DNA of 64,000 nucleotides from Gonapodya sp. JEL0774. Taxonomy: Eukaryota > Monoblepharomycota > Monoblepharidomycetes > Monoblepharidales > Gonapodyaceae. Of the stretch, positions 57,441-64,000 are shown piece by piece. The notes under the pieces are model-generated. The model did not search any database and was not told the DNA's origin. It saw only the letters and a list, made by a program, of their open reading frames with translations. The first letter of the stretch is position 1. Every line of letters starts with the position of its first letter. The stretch covers positions 1 to 64,000 of the forward strand of contig JADIIX010000073.1 in assembly GCA_027604505.1 (NCBI GenBank), in the 5' to 3' direction. The translations under genes were made by a program, and so were the position numbers.

Positions 57441-59390
57441 AGCCAGGTTTTCTCCGTCTTGATACCTTGGCCTTTCCTCCTGCCACTTCCAACCTTTCGG
57501 CCCTGGAACCCCGCCTCAGCGTCAGCCGTCAACCCATCTCACTCCGTTCTTTTCCCACTGATCTCCCACCCCCCAAGTTCAACGAGCCTCCAGACTCCTC
57601 TTCCCAACCTGCAGTCTCTTTGAGCGCCCTCCGCACAGCAGATCTCGCTCGGATTTCCTACATCAATGGGATCGGAGGCGATGTGGTGATCTGGCTTGAT
57701 GTCCCCGCTGCGCTCGATCCTGCCCTCACTGCGTGTCCCCCGATTGGTGAGTTCAAACTCCTCGACGTTCTCATGGTGAATAAAACCGCAGTACTTGTGG
57801 AACCTGCCCCACATCCAGGAGCGCGCGCTGGTTGGTCCATCTGCCAATTGATGTCAAGGACTTCCCTGTCACGTCCGAGCTCGGAGTTTCTTTTTGGCAA
57901 GGATTTCGACTTGTAGAATGCTTTTTGTGTGTGTGTATCCATTATCAGGCATGGATCTCTCCAGAGCTTTTGAATCGGAGCAGGCAACTTGACTCGGTCG
58001 ACGGTCACTCGCTAGTTGCTCATGGGCCTTCCTCCAGCTGGTCATCATGCTCACCTCATCCGTCTTCGGCAGATGCAGAACAGTTACACTATGGGGTGGC
58101 AGCAGGTTCAAGGTTGCTGCTACGGACGAAATTTTTCCAACAACCCAGAATGTCACCGGCATTGCACGTGGATGATGGATCTGGTCGTTCTCCCATCTTG
58201 TTGCAAATGCTTGCCAGGGGGTATTGTGGCTATCTCCGGATTCGGATCGTGGGGATGCATCGGGCAAGAAGAGTTCTGGCCCTTACTGCCACAAGTACAA
58301 CAGCATCAAGCGGTGCACTGCACAGTGGCCTTTGGCTAGTGGCCTCACTTTAGTGGAAGGTCTGGTTGTTGCCGCGGGATGAAACCTCAGACCAGGCAGG
58401 CACGGTGTGGCCCTCCCAAAGAACAAACGAGAACGTCCACAGAGGAATGTAGTGGGTGCAACGCTGATGAACACTGAGACGGAGTCTAGACAGGACATAA
58501 GGACAACAAGGAGACGCCGCAGGATGTTCTCACCTGTGCAAACGGGCACCATCGCTCCTCAGCACTGGTCTGCTCTTCTTGTCCCGGGGACGGGATCTCA
58601 ACAGAGATAATTGACACGCTCCGGCTGTTGTCCAGCACGATGAAGACGGCTGTGTTGGGCATTGTTGCCTTGAGGGCAAGAGCTGGACGTCTTTGGTGGG
58701 TCCGTTGCGCTCTAGCTGGCCTGGTCTTCTTGAGTGTGTTCGCCATTATCACTGAGCTACAATTGAAATACATTGGCGCAGTTCTGTTGTCGAGGGCTGG
58801 GGGCTTGTCAGACGGGGAGCGGTCAAGGAAAATACTTTTAAGGTTTGCCGATGGCTTTTGAATGTTTGTCGTCCCCATAGGACACTTGGATGGAACGGAT
58901 CCCAGCGGTTGCGTTGGATCATCAGGGAATCAGGCTCAGGAATTGGGATCCTTTGTAGCACAACATTCGGCAGTCCAGTACCTGACCTTCCTCTCCAGGT
59001 TGCACCCTTGAAACAACGTGTTCCCTGCACGTGAACCGCACTGAGTCAGAGGGAGGTCCTGGGGATTAGCTGCAACCTGCATGATTTGAGAATACCTTTC
59101 ATCCGCCTCCTCGCTCACATCAGCATGTGCATAAGACACTTAATGTACGTGGTACATGAAACATGTACCATCTTAAAAGTTTACAGTAGGCAGCACATGC
59201 TGGACTCAAAGGTTACTACAACGCGTGGCTATGAAATTTTGACATTTTTGTCCAGAAAAATTCATTGGTCACAAATGATTCAACCAACTGGGCGATTCTG
59301 ATTTTCTATATATGGTTGCTACATGTTGAAAACAGCACGAGCATTGCCCGACCAGCAGGGAATATGCGTTGTTCGTTCACATCTGCGCTT
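57441..59390. other. Unassigned region, possible uncharacterised gene on plus strand
   Basis: A pyrimidine-rich leader near 57440 is followed by an open frame (57467-57916, no ATG at its start) reading LSALRTADLARISYINGIGG and WLDVPAALDPALTACPP. Further frames follow at 57832-58353 and a hydrophobic one at 58637-58861 (LWWVRCALAGLVFLSVFAII). I could not join them convincingly and recognise no domain. Could be a low-conserved gene or none. Confidence 0.25.
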
Positions 59391-62300
59391 CTAAGCACCA
59401 AAAGGATTCCTTCCGAGACCCAGAAGTACGAAAGAATACACTGTCGTTGCAAAAATCAGAATGCTCAAAAATGTGAGGAAGCTAAATGCAACTGTCCTGG
59501 GCCGAACCCGCCACCACGATGGCAGAGCCTGAAAGGCAGGGCTTACAAAGTTCGGTTCAGTGGGAAGAGTTTTGGTTCGTGCCAGCCCACGAGCAGGGCG
59601 CTCGTCCTCTGAGTCGGATTCCATTTCAGCATGGCGCCGCTCCGGAGCAAGTAGAAGTGGGGTCGAGGAGGTGGTGGATTTGTTGGACCTCGATGTACGT
59701 CCCAGACTGTCGTCATTGCGTTCTTCAGCCTGGGGACCGGAATCAGCTTGCGTGGCAAGGCCCAATGGGAGAAAAGTACGACTCTTCTCATCTTTTGGTG
59801 CAATCGAGTCGAACCGAACTTGACGGGCATCCATGTCTTTTGATCCACGGACAGTTAGAGCCACAGGACTATCCAGAGAAGTCCTCTCACCACGCATCAT
59901 CTCCTCCTCTCCCGAGAGACGAACAGAGTCAAGGCTTTTGCTACGAGTCATTGATCGATCCAATAAGCCTCTTGGCCTTTCTGATGGTGGGGGGGTGGGA
60001 TTGGCAGCCAAGTAACCTTTGGCAATGTCCGCAACGTCTTCCTTCGCTTGCTTCTCTCCGTAATTAGACCATGTCAAGTCCCCATCATCATCACTCACTT
60101 CGTCGTCATCGTCGCTCGGCAGAGTGACCGGAGCGAGGAACGATGGCCTCATTTTACGAGCAGCCCCTTCACCCCCCCTTTCCAACTCCGCTAAGACTGT
60201 CTCGCTTTGTGCAGAAGACATACCCCAACGCCGAGTCACGGATCGTGGAACCAACCCGGCCCCAGGTTGTTTCACATCATCTAGGATATCGCGCCGCCAT
60301 CTACTTGTCGCTCCCGGAGAAATGAGAGAACTCCTCCGTCCAGTCGTGCGTCCGATGCTCAGTTTTGATGGATCGTGTCCGATACCTGAGACAGTAGTGT
60401 CGTTCTCTTCGAGCATTGAATATCCGTCTCGAGAAGATCCTTTGGGGATATCAGGGAGTCCGGCCGCATCTAAAACCTTTGACGCTGATCCGCTCACAAG
60501 AGAGGTAATAGTAGTGTTTGATGAGCTTGCCGACCCATGCTCCGAAGCTGGTATTAAATTTGAGGAAACACCAAACGGCGCAACTTCCTCCGCGTCCGGG
60601 TCCCAGCCATCCCCATAGTCCACTTTTGCATTTGTCTTGGTAAGTATTTCATTGAAATTAACATCGGAGAAAAATTTATCCAGGCGTGGTTTGTCGCTTT
60701 TCCTACGAGACCTGCGATCAAGTCGGTCGATATATCGGTGAATAGACTCTGATGACTCATGAATGAAACGAAGGAGACGCCGTTGGTGTTTTGTCAGTGC
60801 TGATAGTTTGAAGCACAGCCAAGTTACTTTCCCAATCGAGGAATTCTCAGGGGAAAAAAGGTCTTACGTTGGCCTTTCTCGTAACGATCCCTGAATGATG
60901 TGGCCCTCAAGTATATCAAAAAAGGAATAATGAAATTTGCCGTCGAAATGAATATAAGGCCGATCCAGTTTGTCCACGTGCTCACGATTGTGCCCGTCTG
61001 CATGGGAAGGCTGACAAGCCATGGGAGCACATGGGAGAAAAACGTCGCGACACCTGAGCAAAAAAGTGAGAATTCAGTGGTGAGATTAAATGCGCGAACG
61101 GTGCAAAGTGGGATTTGTTGCTACACCCACGGTACGAAAGTATCTCATTTTGCACGAGGTTATTCCGAGCGACAATACAGGCCACTGGAATTGAGGCCAT
61201 CAGCACGGAAAGTGTGAACATATAACTGTTTATTGAGGATCGATCAAAGGTTATGTAAACCCAAACTCGTGAACAGTGCGACTACAACATACCCAAATAT
61301 TCGGCTCACAGTCCCAAGAGTCCCAGGAACTTGACTGGCCAGTGCAGTCAATAAACTCGGGACATTTTCGAATGTAAGGGCTCCAAAAACTCCAACAAGA
61401 ATGTAAACCACTGTAGCACCCCCAGTTGCTGACCAAATGGAGGTGGTAACAGGTACGTGCTTCTGCTTGACGTTAATCCACGATGGTACCGTTATGATGA
61501 ATCCGAAATTAGTCATAGCAAGACCAGGTGCAGCTGGGATACTCGCTATACGTCAGGGGATGGAAAGAGTGTGAATTGACAATGCGCTTTGAAGACAGCA
61601 AAGCAAACGAAAACGATGGAGGATTCTTACGTCCAAAGGCGGGAAGTGCAACATTAAGCCCATTTATGAAAAATGTTATAAGCCATTGTATGACGATTAT
61701 CACAGTGATGATAACAGCACCTAAATTGTTCACACTTGTCATCACGTGGTCACGGAAAACTATAGACGAGGCACCGGGCATACCAATCTGAGACCAGATG
61801 TTATCGTCTAGATTGAGCGTGCCAAGCGGGAACACAATACAAAGGGCGACCTGGGATGGTGGAACAGGCGACCGAAGTCACTCTCAAACATTGTAATCAC
61901 GTCACCTCAGTCCCTCACCAATGTTCCAAGTGTCAAAAACATGGGGACGTCACCGAAAGGGCTTGGCGGAGTACCCATATTCGCCACCGATTGCAACGCG
62001 TCCATCCCGATACAGAACGCAGGCGACGTTGCATTGAGCATTGGATTCACAGATAGCGGATTCGGCGTGAAAGCAATACCACAATTTTTGCGGAAGATAG
62101 CCATGATCAAGGTGTCGAATTGCTATTACGAAAATGTGATGTTTTTGGGTCGCTTTTCGGGAAGGCCAGTGCCCAATTACCTGAATGGTCAATACGATAT
62201 TCGCAACATTAAGACCCTGCAATGCAGAAAAGAGGATGAACTGGCCAAGGAGGTGCAGGTACTTGTTTTCAAAGTAGAAGTTGATAAGAGTGCCGAACTC

Positions 62301-62788
62301 GACTGTCCCCTGATCCAGGCAAGAAATCCCGATTAGCACAAGACAGACTTTATCCGTGGTTGTAATGTGCAGGTACCTGAAAATGGCGATTCCCCGGAAC
62401 GTTCTGCATACTTTCCACGAGGAACAAGCTACTGATAGTCCCCATGAGGAAAAAGAGAATAAAGCATGTGAACGCTGGAACCCATCCGGCCTGTTGAAAA
62501 AGTTGTGGGACATAGACAAGTCCTGGACCGGACAAGGAGTTGATGAGCAGTGAGAGACCGCCAACAATTCCACTGGGACCGTCGATTGCAGCGACACCAA
62601 TTAGATCCAGTCAGAAACGTCACAGTCACGACAGCCAGAGGAATCACCGGAGACCCAACGTACACAGTTTTCGCCGAGACCAGTTTCTTGTAAGTCATCC
62701 GCCTTTTAAGAACTGTGTGCCTTCCAACATTCCCACTTCCGCTCCCATCTGCATCAGAAGCGAAAGCGACGCGCGGTGCCTCCACCAT
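59391..62788 (-). CDS. Amino-acid-transporter-like membrane protein with long C-terminal tail
   Basis: ATG at 62788 (MVEAPRVAFASDADG). Spliced membrane segments follow: GGLSLLINSLSGPGLVYVPQLF, AGWVPAFTCFILFFLMGTIS, FGTLINFYFENKYLHLLGQF, ALQGLNVANIVLTIQ, FLTLGTLVVALCIVFPLG, LGAVIITVIIVIQWLITFF, GLAMTNFGFIITVPSWINVK, GGATVVYILVGVFGALTF, TLSVLMASIPVACIVARNN and WTNWIGLIFISTANFIIPFLI. The order GxGxxxxP near the first helix, and VPSW-NVK, are as in amino acid/auxin permease (PF01490-like) proteins. A hydrophilic tail of more than 400 residues, rich in Ser, Asp and RxxS sites, follows. It ends in a further hydrophobic helix (RTVAFSFLTFLSILIFATTVYSFV) and stops at 59391. The tail exon alone is 410 codons uninterrupted. 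Probably vacuolar or plasma-membrane; substrate unknown. Confidence 0.8.
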
Positions 62789-63273
62789 CGCCTATTTCCG
62801 CAGTGTGGAAGGATATGCCAGATGGAGAGAAGAAGCAGGTGTTTGCGTGCTTTGATTGTGGTGAACTGCACTACACTCGAGTGGAGCCGACATTGTCCAC
62901 GATGTGAAATGAGTGACCACCGCCTCACTTGAAGCCACCCTCAACCACACATGTCACACGAAAAACGACCGATTTCGTGCAAAATCTTTCAACACAATGT
63001 TAACGATCTTACAAACAAAGCGCCGCTACAGATTGCCTCAAAGTAAGGGAATGCAATCTCCAAACTTCAGTCCAGGGAGTCTGTAGTGTACAGCAGTCTT
63101 CTCAAAAAGCTTCAGAGAAAGCTCCCCGCTCCAAATCATGGAAGATTTTGGTTGCTAACCCTGACCTCTTCTCAAACACGACGCTCGACCATTTCCTCAT
63201 CCCAGGTTCACGTGTCGCCGGAAAGTACACCGGTGCGGATTACGCTCTTCACCCATCTTCAAAATTTTAGTTT
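62789..63273. other. Intergenic
   Basis: Promoter region of the transporter gene and 3' region of the PP2C gene; no gene seen. Confidence 0.5.
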
Positions 63274-64000
63274 TCAATCTGATCCCGACCTCCGATAAGC
63301 ATCATTCTCGCCACCGTGACCTCTCATCTGTCCGTCTTCCTCCACCTCTTCAAACCGCCCAACTCCAGCAACCTGTGCTCCCGCCATTCCCATAGGGTGA
63401 TCCCCAGCTCCCATTCCCTCGTCAACGTCCATGCTCATTCCATCGGGGCCGTTGACTGTGCGAACGACAACCGCGCCTCTCGGTGTTTGAAGAACAAACT
63501 CGCCGTTTTCAGTCATGGTAAACCCTCCGATCGATTCTGATGTATCATCTTCAGATTCCGAATGCTCGTCTGCAGGAGTGTACTGTGGTGCGCTTCCGAC
63601 TACTGGGTCGTGACCGAGCTCTGCCACATACTTGTTCCAGCGTTCCTTCACAGCAAGAGCCCTGACCAGCAGACAGGTTTGCCGTATAATTACAAAGTCA
63701 AAACGTGACTAAATCAACAAACGGGTAACTGTGTCGATCGTCATTACAACACTCACCATTCAGGAAAGGACTTTCCCTTGAGCAGAGCAACCACCACAAC
63801 AGTCATGTTATCACAACCGATACCACCCAGCTCCGATGCTCGCCGGTCCGGCGCCAGACAGCGGTCCATCTGGTACAAGAGGAAACGTGATTGATGATCC
63901 TTCAAGGCGACTTCCTTCATTTACAGGACTCACCAAATCCTCACATACAACACCGAGGCTCTTTCCTTGCGCTACCGCCTTGCTGACAAAATCACAGACC
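63274..64000 (-). CDS. PP2C protein phosphatase, Ptc2/Ptc3-like, C-terminal part (cut by window edge)
   Basis: Reading leftward from the window edge: VCDFVSKAVAQGKSLGVVCEDL, a GTGAGT intron (about 63934-63870), then MDRCLAPDRRASELGGIGCDNMTVVVVAL. The G-x-G-C-DNMT-x-V-V-V stretch is the last metal-binding motif (the Asp) of PPM-family Ser/Thr phosphatases. After a second intron (about 63757-63670) the acidic, Gly/Met-rich tail starts around KERWNKYVAELGHD and ends at the TGA at 63274 after YRRSGSD. Such phosphatases act on stress MAP kinases and checkpoint kinases in yeast. Only the C-terminal third or so is in the window. Confidence 0.88.

Overview
The window is nuclear DNA of a fungus. The signs are a Zn(II)2Cys6/Fungal_trans regulator, an RTA1-family membrane protein, a fungal-type auxin-efflux-carrier protein, a Plavaka-like transposase, and genes cut by many short introns (mostly about 45-90 nt, typically with GTGAGT-like donors). 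The lineage is not settled by the sequence; a basidiomycete or an early-diverging (for example zoosporic) fungus both fit. All multi-exon models below were spliced by eye, so spans and start/stop codons are firmer than internal exon edges.

Layout. (1) 1-8454 is transposon territory: the C-terminal end of one Plavaka-like transposase (1-1064), then an apparently complete 6.7-kb element (1745-8454) with 13-bp terminal inverted repeats, a transposase gene on the plus strand and a divergent second gene on the minus strand. (2) 8919-38801 is a normal gene-rich block: RTA1-like protein, zinc-cluster regulator, a GC-rich intronless P-loop kinase of bacterial look, branched-chain 2-oxoacid dehydrogenase E1 beta, FAR-17a/AIG1-like protein, LACTB-like serine hydrolase, auxin-efflux-carrier-like transporter, ceramide synthase (LAG1 type), long-chain acyl-CoA synthetase, a dual-specificity phosphatase, a hypothetical gene, and an EXPERA/EBP-like protein. 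Many of these act on or in membranes and lipids. A 10-N assembly gap sits at 13312-13321 between a poly-G and a poly-C run. (3) 39046-54193 holds two direct copies of a roughly 6-kb unit. Each has a 580-bp repeat followed by a 4.7-kb block carrying a large multi-exon gene of unknown family on the minus strand. The right copy looks intact; the left is truncated, frameshifted and has lost splice sites. (4) 54743-54814 is a tRNA-Ala(TGC), followed by a gene-poor, minisatellite-bearing stretch. (5) 59391-64000 carries an amino-acid-transporter-like gene with a long C-terminal tail and the 3' end of a PP2C phosphatase gene that runs off the window.

How the genes relate: the acyl-CoA synthetase and ceramide synthase are head-to-head neighbours and supply and use acyl-CoA respectively. 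The transposon has the compact divergent two-gene layout expected of an autonomous element. The unknown duplicated gene between 39 and 54 kb is the best candidate here for an undescribed system.
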